NCBI GenBank assembly: GCA_903937325.1
Contig: CAIZYV010000005.1
Coordinates: 1 to 6,897, forward strand
Length of the DNA stretch: 6,897 nucleotides
Source: Candidatus Falkowiibacteriota bacterium
Lineage (GTDB): Bacteria; Patescibacteriota; Patescibacteriia; Patescibacteriales; UBA12465
Reading direction: 5' to 3'
The translations under genes were made by a program, and so were the position numbers. Positions 1-6,631 of the stretch are shown one piece after another; within the stretch, counting starts at the first letter, position 1, and each line of letters starts with the position of its first letter. Below the pieces are notes generated by a model. It was not told the DNA's origin and searched no databases. It saw nothing but the letters and a program-made list of their open reading frames with translations.

Positions 1-876
1 AATTAATTCCGGACAACCAAGAAAGCGAGCAAAGTTACGGTTACGCAAATCATAAGCAACATTTATCGCTGGAGTCAGCGCTCCAGCTGATAAAACACAA
101 GAATGTAACATCATACCAATAACTAAATCAAGCTGGCCATAAGCACCCTTCTGCCGAGATGGCGTTTCATCAAGCAGAATTAAATTCTTAATACCCAATT
201 CCGGGTAAATTGCGTCTTCGCCGGGGTGATGTTTAAGATAATAAACAGAAGCTTGATAATTTTTTTGAAAATATTCAGCCGTTTCTCTATAAGCGCGTAA
301 AATATCCTCGCGCCACTCGCCGAAACCAAGCCAGCCAGAATAATTTAAATTAAGACCCAATTTAAAGCCAGGTTTTAAAGCCTTAAGAGGAGATTCCTCA
401 GATAAGAGCAGAGCTGGATCACCGATTACTTTAATTTTATCTGCCGGCACGCCATATTTAACCAGAAAACGCTTAGTATAATTTTCACGTATGCCGAGCA
501 AATCGGCGCGATTAGCCAAAGCTATCAAGCTGTCCCGATCTTTTTTTCGCAAAGACGGAGCGCCCACTTCCCGAATATAACCGACACCGAAAACAACCAA
601 GGGTTTTTTCAGTCCGGCAATCATCTTTAAAGAAAAGGGCAAAAAATAACGATAAAAAAGACCGCCGCCGCCCATCACCACTAAATCAGCGGTATTCAAA
701 CTCGCCAAAGTCTTAGCATCATACTCTTTTAAAGTTTCCACCGGATAATCAACGATGATAGCGGTAGGAAAAGATACTTTAAGTAATTCCTGCACAGCCA
801 AAACAATAGCTAAATCGCCTTTATTCATTTTATCCCAAACATGGATATGAGCTATTTTAATTTTTTTGACAGGCAT
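1..876 (-). CDS. Polysaccharide pyruvyl transferase family protein (CsaB/WcaK-like), 3' end missing
   Basis: The reading frame opens with ATG at 876 and stays open for 292 codons to the left edge, so the C-terminus lies outside the window. An in-frame TAG at 886-888 makes this the furthest upstream ATG. Family features in order are NKGDLAI (18-24), where relatives have N-x-GD; a glycine-rich loop MGGGGLF (68-74); FGVGYI (96-101); GIRENYTKRFL (128-138); VIGDPALLL (150-158); and GMMLHS (254-259) followed by NVAYDLRNRNF (272-282). This matches the PF04230 fold, whose members transfer pyruvate from phosphoenolpyruvate to sugars of cell-surface polymers, or are relatives of unknown specificity. 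No signal peptide or membrane segment is visible, so the protein is probably cytoplasmic. The usual GxRLH motif reads GMMLH, so Met256 replaces the conserved Arg and transferase activity is uncertain. The gene follows a terminator and a candidate promoter and is probably transcribed separately from the glgA block. The family is fairly sure; the substrate is unknown. Confidence 0.85.
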   Translation of the reverse strand, partial: MPVKKIKIAHIHVWDKMNKGDLAIVLAVQELLKVSFPTAIIVDYPVETLKEYDAKTLASLNTADLVVMGGGGLFYRYFLPFSLKMIAGLKKPLVVFGVGYIREVGAPSLRKKDRDSLIALANRADLLGIRENYTKRFLVKYGVPADKIKVIGDPALLLSEESPLKALKPGFKLGLNLNYSGWLGFGEWREDILRAYRETAEYFQKNYQASVYYLKHHPGEDAIYPELGIKNLILLDETPSRQKGAYGQLDLVIGMMLHSCVLSAGALTPAINVAYDLRNRNFARFLGCPELI

Positions 877-916
877 AGGAAAATACTAAGATTAAGAAAA
901 AGACAACAATAATATG

Positions 917-945
917 ATTATAGCGCAAAGAGCGCAAAAAAACAG
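917..945 (-). promoter_or_regulatory. Candidate promoter for the pyruvyl transferase gene
   Basis: The minus strand carries a perfect TATAAT at 922-917. It lies about 40 nt upstream of the ATG at 876 and downstream of the terminator that closes the preceding unit. The position 17 nt further upstream (945-940) reads CTGTTT, a poor match to TTGACA, so the -35 element is weak or absent. The expected transcript would have a leader of roughly 30-35 nt with no clear Shine-Dalgarno sequence. The call rests on the exact -10 box and its sensible location; an AT-rich chance match remains possible. Confidence 0.4.
922..939. repeat. Tandem 9-bp repeat (two copies) inside the candidate promoter spacer
   Basis: On the plus strand AGCGCAAAG (922-930) is followed directly by AGCGCAAAA (931-939), with eight of nine bases identical. 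The two GCGC cores are also self-complementary and could form a short GCGC-N5-GCGC hairpin. The repeat lies between the -10 box and the position expected for a -35 box, where a regulator could act. It is only two copies long and may be replication slippage with no function. Confidence 0.5.
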
Positions 946-954
946 GGCTTAGGC

Positions 955-976
955 AAAAAAAGACCCGCCAGGATCT
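955..976 (-). terminator. Probable Rho-independent terminator after the second glgA gene
   Basis: Read on the minus strand, AGATCC (976-971) and GGGTCT (966-961) form a 6-bp stem with one G-U wobble and a four-base loop (TGGC). The run of seven T residues at 961-955 follows at once, its first T closing the stem. The hairpin starts about 30 nt after the TAA at 1006-1008. A short stem with an uninterrupted T-run at the end of a long co-directional gene set is typical of an intrinsic terminator. It separates the alpha-glucan block from the downstream pyruvyl transferase gene. There is no T-run on the plus strand, so it is not bidirectional. Confidence 0.65.
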
Positions 977-1005
977 GTAGGGCGAAGAATATTTTTGTAT
1001 ATAGA

Positions 1006-2415
1006 TTAGATAGCACCTAAAAGATCATAAAGCCGCCGATACTCTGGCGCCGAAGCTGCCCAAGACCAATCTTGTGCTCTCCCCGCCGCTTGCAAAGATA
1101 AATATTCGGTCTGGTTTTGATAATATAATTTCAAAGCTTTTTCTAAAACATTAGCGAAAGAAACGGCAGAATAATCTTTAAAAACCAGTCCTGTCTTATT
1201 ATTTTGCACCGTATCTTTTAAACCACCGGTCGCACGAACAATCGGGACTGCGCCGTAACGCATGGCAATCATCTGCGTCAAGCCACAAGGCTCAAAACGC
1301 GAAGGCACAAGAAAATAATCGGCCGCCGCATAGAGATTATGGGCTAAAGATTCATCAAAAACATTAATAACCCTGATCATCTCCGATAAATTTTTACTTA
1401 AATCAGCAACTAGTTGTTCATATTTTTCTTCGCCGCTGCCTAAAAATACTAATTGAAAAGGATAACGTTTGGCTAAACGGTGCAAAGAAGCGCTTTTAAA
1501 AAGATCTAGGCCTTTCTGATTAGAAAAACGAGCGATAAAAACAAACAAAGGCTCAGTGGAAGCTGGAAATTGTAAATAAGATCTAATTGCTTCCCTGTTT
1601 AAATATTTGCCTCGCTTAATATCAGCTGTTTGATAATTACGCAATAACAATTTATCTTTAGCAGCGTTAAAGACATCGACATCTAAACCATTTAAAATTC
1701 CGACCAGATCGCGGCGGCGGCGATATAATAATTTCTCCAAACCCTGCCCATAAGCGCGCGTTAATATTTCCACAGCGTAATTTGGGCTCACTGTTGTTAT
1801 CTTATCCGCTGCCAAAATACCAGCCGCTAATAAATTAAACCAGTCGCCTTGCTTATTCTTAGCATCAGAAGAAAAGTCTGATGGACGAAAAGAAAAAGCC
1901 TCAATATTTTTCAGTGAAGACCAGCCTTGATGCTGAAGATTATGAATAGTTAAAACTAAAGCGGGGCGGTTCTGCCTTGATAAGGAGGCTAATTCAACAA
2001 TAATCGGAGCGGCATGAAAATCATGAGCATGGATAATATCGGGATGAAAAGGCAAGTCGGAAAGAACGGCTAAAACGGCCCGGGAAAAGAAAAGATATTT
2101 CTTCACACTATCACCTTCATAAACGCCACCGGAAAAATAAGTTTTATTACCAAGGAGATAAAAAATAGTTTGTTTAATTCTGAGTTGATAAACATTAATT
2201 ATTTCCCGTTTCCCCTCAATAGAAATTTTAAAGGAAAAAATTTTTTGACCACCAAGTTTTCGCCAAGAAATACCGGCATGAAGAGGTATTATAACCCGCG
2301 CATCAATACCTTGTCCGCGTAAAGCCGCTGGCAAAGAGCCTACAACATCAGCCAAACCACCGACCTTTGCTAAAGGCGCGGCCTCAGCCGCGCAAAAAAG
2401 GATTTTTTTCTTCAT
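1006..2415 (-). CDS. glgA: Glycogen/starch synthase, GT5 family (second copy)
   Basis: This protein of about 469 residues elongates alpha-1,4-glucan by transferring glucose from ADP-glucose (or UDP-glucose) to the non-reducing end, with retention, in the cytoplasm. With the start at 2415 the sequence shows the nucleotide-sugar loop KVGGLADV (17-24), HAHD (129-132), TIHN (156-159), TTVSP (207-211), the donor-binding ARFSNQKG with Arg296 and Lys301, the SRFEPCGLTQ signature (372-381, Glu375) and GGLKDTV (397-403). All match classical bacterial GlgA, and the length is normal. The ATG at 2415 gives the family-like N-terminus MKKKILFCAAEAAP and lies 7 nt after the preceding TAA. An alternative ATG at 2436 adds seven residues (MPKINNL) and would overlap the kinase gene by 14 nt. 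Neither start has a clear ribosome-binding site. The gene ends the probable operon, before the terminator. The other GlgA-like protein (4658-6127) is clearly divergent from it. Family assignment is firm; donor preference is not visible. Confidence 0.93.
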   Translation of the reverse strand: MKKKILFCAAEAAPLAKVGGLADVVGSLPAALRGQGIDARVIIPLHAGISWRKLGGQKIFSFKISIEGKREIINVYQLRIKQTIFYLLGNKTYFSGGVYEGDSVKKYLFFSRAVLAVLSDLPFHPDIIHAHDFHAAPIIVELASLSRQNRPALVLTIHNLQHQGWSSLKNIEAFSFRPSDFSSDAKNKQGDWFNLLAAGILAADKITTVSPNYAVEILTRAYGQGLEKLLYRRRRDLVGILNGLDVDVFNAAKDKLLLRNYQTADIKRGKYLNREAIRSYLQFPASTEPLFVFIARFSNQKGLDLFKSASLHRLAKRYPFQLVFLGSGEEKYEQLVADLSKNLSEMIRVINVFDESLAHNLYAAADYFLVPSRFEPCGLTQMIAMRYGAVPIVRATGGLKDTVQNNKTGLVFKDYSAVSFANVLEKALKLYYQNQTEYLSLQAAGRAQDWSWAASAPEYRRLYDLLGAI

Positions 2416-2422
2416 TAAATTA

Positions 2423-3466
2423 TTAATCTTGGGCATGTCGCTTATTACTTATATTATTTTTAATTTCTTGGATGGCGGCAGCCGCTTTTTCCGGTTCACA
2501 GTTATGTTTTAAAAGCCAAAAGGTCGCCGTCCTAATCGCTGTCCAGCGATAATAGAGATCAATGCGTGCTTGTAGACCCTGATCTAAAGATAGGCCAGCG
2601 GCTTGAAGATAAGCATCAAGAAAACGATGTTTCATTTCTAAAGCAAAAGTATGATCATCTAAATTACGAATAATTTTATACTCTAACTGCTGTAAAAAAG
2701 CACCAAGATCACGGGCAAAATCAGCCGGACAAAAATCGGTAAAATCGATAATCCCGATCTTATGCTCACCGACAGCAATAATATTTTCCGGATGCGCATC
2801 GCCATGGATAAGCCAGCGCTTATCTGTATTGGCAAAAAAAGTTTCTTCTTGAGCAATAAAATCCTCATAGAAAGCAGCAATATCATCAACGTAAGCACCC
2901 TTGAAACGCTCTTTAATTTCTTTCACAATCATATCGCGCCCAGGAACAACACTCCGCAAGAAACGATTATCTTCACTGAATATATCCATATCGGCTGGCA
3001 AATCAACAGCGTGTAAACGTGCTAAAAGTCTGGCCGCCTGTGCCACCATTGCTTCAATCTTATTACGCTCACCATCCTTAATAAAATTAAGCAAATTTTT
3101 CCCTTCAATCGCGCGATAAAAAGTACCGTTAAACTCTCGAGAATAAAATAGGGGGCGCGGTAGAATTATTTCTTGATCGGCCAAGCCGCTGCGCCAGAGA
3201 AAATTCAAGACTTTATGCACCACTTCTCTTGGTTCACTGCTATGAGCTGAACAAACGATCTCTAATTTTTCTTCCCCACCATCTTGACGAGCAAAAACAA
3301 CGCGATAAGCAATCACGACATGATAGGTTGTCTCCCAAATCAATTTTTTATAAGGCTTGATATGGAGACGGATAATCTCTTTAAAATCAGGATAGAGCGG
3401 CAAAACTTCCTTGGTCAGCAAATCGCGCGCTACCGGTTCAGAAAAAAGAGCTAAAATCTTGTTCAT
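2423..3466 (-). CDS. APH-fold (aminoglycoside/choline kinase-like) phosphotransferase, substrate unknown
   Basis: This 347-residue cytoplasmic protein has the kinase signature of the APH superfamily (PF01636-like). LIHGDAHPENII (219-230) gives catalytic Asp223 and Asn228, IIDFTDF (239-245) gives the metal-binding Asp241, and DFARDLGAFLQQ (249-260) matches the following helix. The N-terminal lobe (about 1-120) includes VCSAHSSEPREVV (71-83) and a probable hinge around FYRAIEGKNLL (116-126). I do not see the usual ATP-anchoring lysine in the expected strand near LEIVCSAHSS. Such kinases phosphorylate hydroxyls of small molecules (aminoglycosides, choline, homoserine, methylthioribose; maltokinases are related). 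The position between a GH57 gene (36-nt gap) and glgA suggests a sugar or oligosaccharide substrate rather than drug resistance, but this is inference from context alone. The start ATG at 3466 lacks a clear Shine-Dalgarno sequence. Confidence 0.85.
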   Translation of the reverse strand: MNKILALFSEPVARDLLTKEVLPLYPDFKEIIRLHIKPYKKLIWETTYHVVIAYRVVFARQDGGEEKLEIVCSAHSSEPREVVHKVLNFLWRSGLADQEIILPRPLFYSREFNGTFYRAIEGKNLLNFIKDGERNKIEAMVAQAARLLARLHAVDLPADMDIFSEDNRFLRSVVPGRDMIVKEIKERFKGAYVDDIAAFYEDFIAQEETFFANTDKRWLIHGDAHPENIIAVGEHKIGIIDFTDFCPADFARDLGAFLQQLEYKIIRNLDDHTFALEMKHRFLDAYLQAAGLSLDQGLQARIDLYYRWTAIRTATFWLLKHNCEPEKAAAAIQEIKNNISNKRHAQD

Positions 3467-3502
3467 AAATAAAGCCGCCGAAGCGTAATAAAAAACTATT
3501 TT

Positions 3503-4654
3503 TTAAAAATATTTCTGCCAATGCCGCCGCCATAAGCGAAAGCGAATCCGAGACAGTAATTTTTCCGCCACTACTTTTTCCCGACTACTTCTCTTATCTT
3601 GCAAAGAGCGAACAGCTCGAATTAAATCATTTAAACCATTTTCCACCTCATCCGGATTCCAGGCTTTTGGACCAAAATTCTGAAAAAAATCCCGTCCACT
3701 CGCCCACCAAAACATACAACTAGCCAAACCACGATCTAAATGCCAACGATAGGCGGCATAATTAACATCATTATTATATTTTTTCCCAGCCGCTAAAATT
3801 ATATCTGCTAATTTCCACAAATCCTTCTGCAAACGATTATGAGGATTGCGCCAAACAGCAAAAACCTGGGAACGATCCTGAGACCTGTCAGTCTCCCAAG
3901 AAGCCGATTGGAAAATAAGGGGCTCGGTTTTAGCGGTAGATAAAAAATCAGAGATAGTCGCCGTTTGTAAATCAGGCAAGGAGACCATTTTTTCTAATTT
4001 CGCCGTCGGATCTTCATGGCGCAAGCCGTAAAGCTCAGCGTCAGTTGCGGTGACTAGTAATGAGGGCTGGGAATTATGATCAGATAATTTTTTAATCAAA
4101 TCTGGTATATACGTATTGGAATAATCGCGCTGACGCACTAAAACGCGCAAATCACTATTAATATCTAAATAAGCAGCCTGCTCTCGCGGCATTGCCTTAT
4201 CTGGCAAAGAAGCTTCATCTAAAATCAACCAGCTATAGCCACTTTTTTTAAGTAGCTGAGCTAAAACTGGAGTATAGGCCATCTCCGGCAGAAAAAAACC
4301 GCCACCACGTAAATCAACACCTAAAATATCCGCCGTAATCTCTTCTTGTCTTTTAATCTGATATAAAATTTCTTCTTCCGGCAAAAAAGGAAGAAAGCCG
4401 TGATAGGCAGCTGAACCAACTAACTCTAAGCGTCCCGACTTTACCAAAACACGCCAACGCGCCAGTAAATCAGTAAAACCATCATCGCGTAGACGCTCTA
4501 AAAGACAGCCACTGATATTGGCGGTGAAGTGCAAAGCAGGGTGTTCTTCTAAAAGACGCGTCAAGCGTAAATAGCTTTTATCCACTGCTTCTTTGATTCT
4601 TTCCGACTGGCTGTTGGCCGGTTGGTAAAGATGAATGAAATTCAACCACAACAT
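3503..4654 (-). CDS. Glycoside hydrolase family 57 protein (alpha-amylase, glucanotransferase or branching-enzyme type)
   Basis: This 383-residue protein has the ordered GH57 motifs. Motif 1 is HLYQP (8-12), a variant of HxHQP. A GSAAYH segment (80-85) has His85 in the place expected for motif 2. FFLPEMAYTP (120-129) carries Glu124 at the nucleophile position of the WLPE motif of GH57 branching enzymes. TATDAELYGLRHED (202-215) carries Asp205 at the acid/base position, and HLDRGLASCMFWWAS (305-319) matches the C-terminal motif. Family members act on alpha-1,4/1,6 glucans as amylases, 4-alpha-glucanotransferases or branching enzymes. There is no signal peptide, so it should act on internal glucan. 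The start lies 3 nt after the stop of the first glgA, which implies co-transcription and probably coupled translation. It is shorter than characterised GH57 branching enzymes (commonly over 500 residues), so the exact reaction is unresolved. With no classical GH13 branching enzyme nearby, branching or chain trimming for the two synthases is a reasonable guess. Confidence 0.85.
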   Translation of the reverse strand: MLWLNFIHLYQPANSQSERIKEAVDKSYLRLTRLLEEHPALHFTANISGCLLERLRDDGFTDLLARWRVLVKSGRLELVGSAAYHGFLPFLPEEEILYQIKRQEEITADILGVDLRGGGFFLPEMAYTPVLAQLLKKSGYSWLILDEASLPDKAMPREQAAYLDINSDLRVLVRQRDYSNTYIPDLIKKLSDHNSQPSLLVTATDAELYGLRHEDPTAKLEKMVSLPDLQTATISDFLSTAKTEPLIFQSASWETDRSQDRSQVFAVWRNPHNRLQKDLWKLADIILAAGKKYNNDVNYAAYRWHLDRGLASCMFWWASGRDFFQNFGPKAWNPDEVENGLNDLIRAVRSLQDKRSSREKVVAEKLLSRIRFRLWRRHWQKYF

Positions 4655-4657
4655 AAT

Positions 4658-6127
4658 TTATAAACGTTTAGCCCGGCGATAAAGCTGAACATATTTCTTT
4701 GCCGGAATTTCCCAGCTGTTTGACTGCTTCATAGCCTGACTAACTAGCGCTTCCCAGGAACCGCGATGTTGATAATTTTCTAAACCACGGATAATTGCTC
4801 CAAAAAAATCCAAAGGATCTTCTTGCGAAAAAGTAAAACCATTACCACGACCCGTAGCCGGATTATAATCATCAACCGTGTCGTAAAGACCACCGATTCC
4901 ACGCACAATTGGAATACAACCATAACGCATAGCAATCAGTTGATTAATACCACAAGGTTCGTGATTAGAAGGAAGTAAAAACAAATCGGAAGCAGCATAT
5001 AAAGATGTTTCTAACTTCTCATCAAAAGGCAACCAGACTAATTTTCGTCCAAATTTTTTCTGCAATTTTTTCAAAGGTTGAATATATTCTTTGTTGCCAT
5101 CACCCATAAAAACAAGCTGAACATCCAAGTGCAGAAGTGAAGGTATAATCTTTAATATAAGATTAAAGCCTTTCTGAAAAGTAACACGCGATGTCGTACA
5201 GAGCATCGGTGTAAGAGAGTCTTGAGGTAACCCGACGCGCGCCTGCAAATCAATTTTATTTGCCTTCTTAGCGGCTAAGCGGCGGCCCAAGGAACTAGCG
5301 CCATATCTTTGCACTAAGCCTTCATCTTTCTCAGGGTTATAAGCATTATAGTCAATGCCATTAACAATGCCGAAAAGACGATCGGAACGATTACGCAATA
5401 TTTGATGCAAATCCTGGCCGAATTTTTTTGTCATTATTTCTGAGCGATATTGTTCACTCACCGTATTAATCACATCGGCAGATAAAATCGCCCGCTTAGC
5501 AAAATTAATATTTTCCAAACGAGAATCACTTAAATGCGGTATTGCTCCTCGACCATAATCTTTCTCATCATTCGGCACTTCCCACCAATTATGTCCGAAT
5601 TGAAAAATCAAATTATGAATCGTAAAAATCGTGCGAGCATTTTTTAAAGTCTTCGAATAACGAAAATCATGCTTGAGATAATAAGGAATAAGGCCAGTCT
5701 GCCAGTCATGGCAATGAATAATATCTGCTTCAAATTTCAATAAAGAAAGAAGCTTTAAAGCGGCAACATCAAAAACTAAAAAGCGAGCATTTTCATGGCT
5801 CGAACCATAAAGACGCTTATGTTTAGAAAAATATTTAGGGCATTCAACAAAATAAACAGGTAAGTCTTCCATTAATTGACCTTGCCAATAATTAACGCTG
5901 ATGCTTTCGGTGGAATTAAGACGCAAAACCACATCCGCAAATAACAATTTCAATTTATATTCCTGCTTATTAATCGCCTTAGCGTATAAAGGCGTAATTA
6001 AACAAACGTCATGGCCGAGACGTCTCAAAGATTTAGGCAAACTGCGCGCCACATCGCCTAAGCCGCCCGTTTTAGAAAACGGAGCAACCTCAGAAACGAT
6101 ATGCACGATTTTTAAAATCTTTCCCAT
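4658..6127 (-). CDS. glgA: Glycogen/starch synthase-like glycosyltransferase, GT5 family (first copy, divergent)
   Basis: The 489-residue protein has the two-lobed GT-B layout of GlgA. Visible are HIVSEVAPFSKTGGLGDV (9-26, Lys19 in the KTGGL donor loop), IIHCHDWQTGL (136-146), FTIHN (168-172), NTVSEQYRSEI (221-231), IVNGID (254-259), TTSRVTFQKG (311-320, Arg314 and Lys319), SNHEPCGINQ (387-396, Glu390) and GGLYDTV (412-418). It should transfer glucose from ADP- or UDP-glucose to an alpha-1,4-glucan. It differs from the other copy: the motif usually written SRFEPCG has Asn-His in place of Arg-Phe, and the stretch after FTIHN (about 173-210) is longer and unlike classical GlgA. This suggests a separate subfamily, not a recent duplicate. 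The start ATG at 6127 is 6 nt after the ruvC stop and gives the expected family N-terminus; no Shine-Dalgarno sequence is seen. The GH57 gene follows after 3 nt. Confidence 0.9.
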   Translation of the reverse strand: MGKILKIVHIVSEVAPFSKTGGLGDVARSLPKSLRRLGHDVCLITPLYAKAINKQEYKLKLLFADVVLRLNSTESISVNYWQGQLMEDLPVYFVECPKYFSKHKRLYGSSHENARFLVFDVAALKLLSLLKFEADIIHCHDWQTGLIPYYLKHDFRYSKTLKNARTIFTIHNLIFQFGHNWWEVPNDEKDYGRGAIPHLSDSRLENINFAKRAILSADVINTVSEQYRSEIMTKKFGQDLHQILRNRSDRLFGIVNGIDYNAYNPEKDEGLVQRYGASSLGRRLAAKKANKIDLQARVGLPQDSLTPMLCTTSRVTFQKGFNLILKIIPSLLHLDVQLVFMGDGNKEYIQPLKKLQKKFGRKLVWLPFDEKLETSLYAASDLFLLPSNHEPCGINQLIAMRYGCIPIVRGIGGLYDTVDDYNPATGRGNGFTFSQEDPLDFFGAIIRGLENYQHRGSWEALVSQAMKQSNSWEIPAKKYVQLYRRAKRL

Positions 6128-6133
6128 AAATAA

Positions 6134-6613
6134 TTAGTAACGACGCTGATTAGCTCCGCAAATAGCGATAGCTAAAGCGTCGGCGGCATCATCTGGACGC
6201 GGTATTTCTTGTAAATTTAAAATTAGCTTAACCATTTTCTGTACTTGCATTTTTGAAGCTTGACCGTAAGCAGAAACAGCTTGTTTTACCTGTGTTGGCG
6301 TAACATCGATAATCGGAAGACCAGCCTGATTAACGGCCAAGAGAGCAACGCCACGCGCCTGTCCAACGATTAAGGCCGTGCTGACATTCTTATTAAAAAA
6401 TAACTGCTCAATCACGACAGACTGGGGACGATATTTTTTAAGCAGGCCTCGCAATTCAAGATAAAGCTGCTCTAGTCTAGCCGGTAAAGGCTCTCCAGCA
6501 GGTGTCTTAATCGAGCCGTAAGCCAAACAAGTCAAATTAGAACCTTTGACGCGGATAAAACCATAGCCGGTATCGGCAATACCGGGATCTAGACCTAAAA
6601 CTATTTTTTCCAT
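6134..6613 (-). CDS. ruvC: Crossover junction endodeoxyribonuclease RuvC
   Basis: RuvC cuts Holliday junctions late in homologous recombination and works with the RuvAB branch-migration motor. The 159-residue sequence has all four acidic catalytic positions: Asp9 in GLDPG (7-11), Glu69 in VVIEQLFF (66-73), and Asp142 and Asp145 in PDDAADALAIA (140-150). Phe72 aligns with the E. coli Phe69 that stacks on junction bases, and NKNVSTALIVGQARG (74-88) is the conserved helix. The length is slightly below the 173 residues of the E. coli protein. The ATG at 6613 lies 18 nt after the yebC stop and gives the normal N-terminus (MEKIVLGLDPG). ruvC next to yebC is a common bacterial arrangement, but here ruvA and ruvB do not follow; the next gene is a glycogen synthase. 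Confidence 0.97.
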   Translation of the reverse strand: MEKIVLGLDPGIADTGYGFIRVKGSNLTCLAYGSIKTPAGEPLPARLEQLYLELRGLLKKYRPQSVVIEQLFFNKNVSTALIVGQARGVALLAVNQAGLPIIDVTPTQVKQAVSAYGQASKMQVQKMVKLILNLQEIPRPDDAADALAIAICGANQRRY

Positions 6614-6631
6614 AGATAATTAGGATAAGCC

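Noticed and set aside
2762..3119. Plus-strand open frames of 72-84 codons inside the kinase gene, and a minus-strand frame at 2683-2898
   Set aside because: They overlap a gene with clear APH motifs, show no recognisable domain and have low-complexity composition; they are shadow frames.
2423..3466. Annotation as an aminoglycoside resistance gene
   Set aside because: The fold matches, but the fold is shared by many metabolic kinases and the neighbours are glucan enzymes; no resistance or mobile-element context is present.
3467..3502. Small CGC-TTCG-GCG hairpin followed by TTTATTT in the gap before the kinase gene
   Set aside because: The stem has only three base pairs and the T-run is broken, too weak to call a terminator or attenuator.
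5901..6137. Plus-strand open frame of 78 codons opposite the 5' end of the first glgA
   Set aside because: It is antisense to the conserved GlgA N-terminus (KTGGLGDV region) and has no family features of its own.
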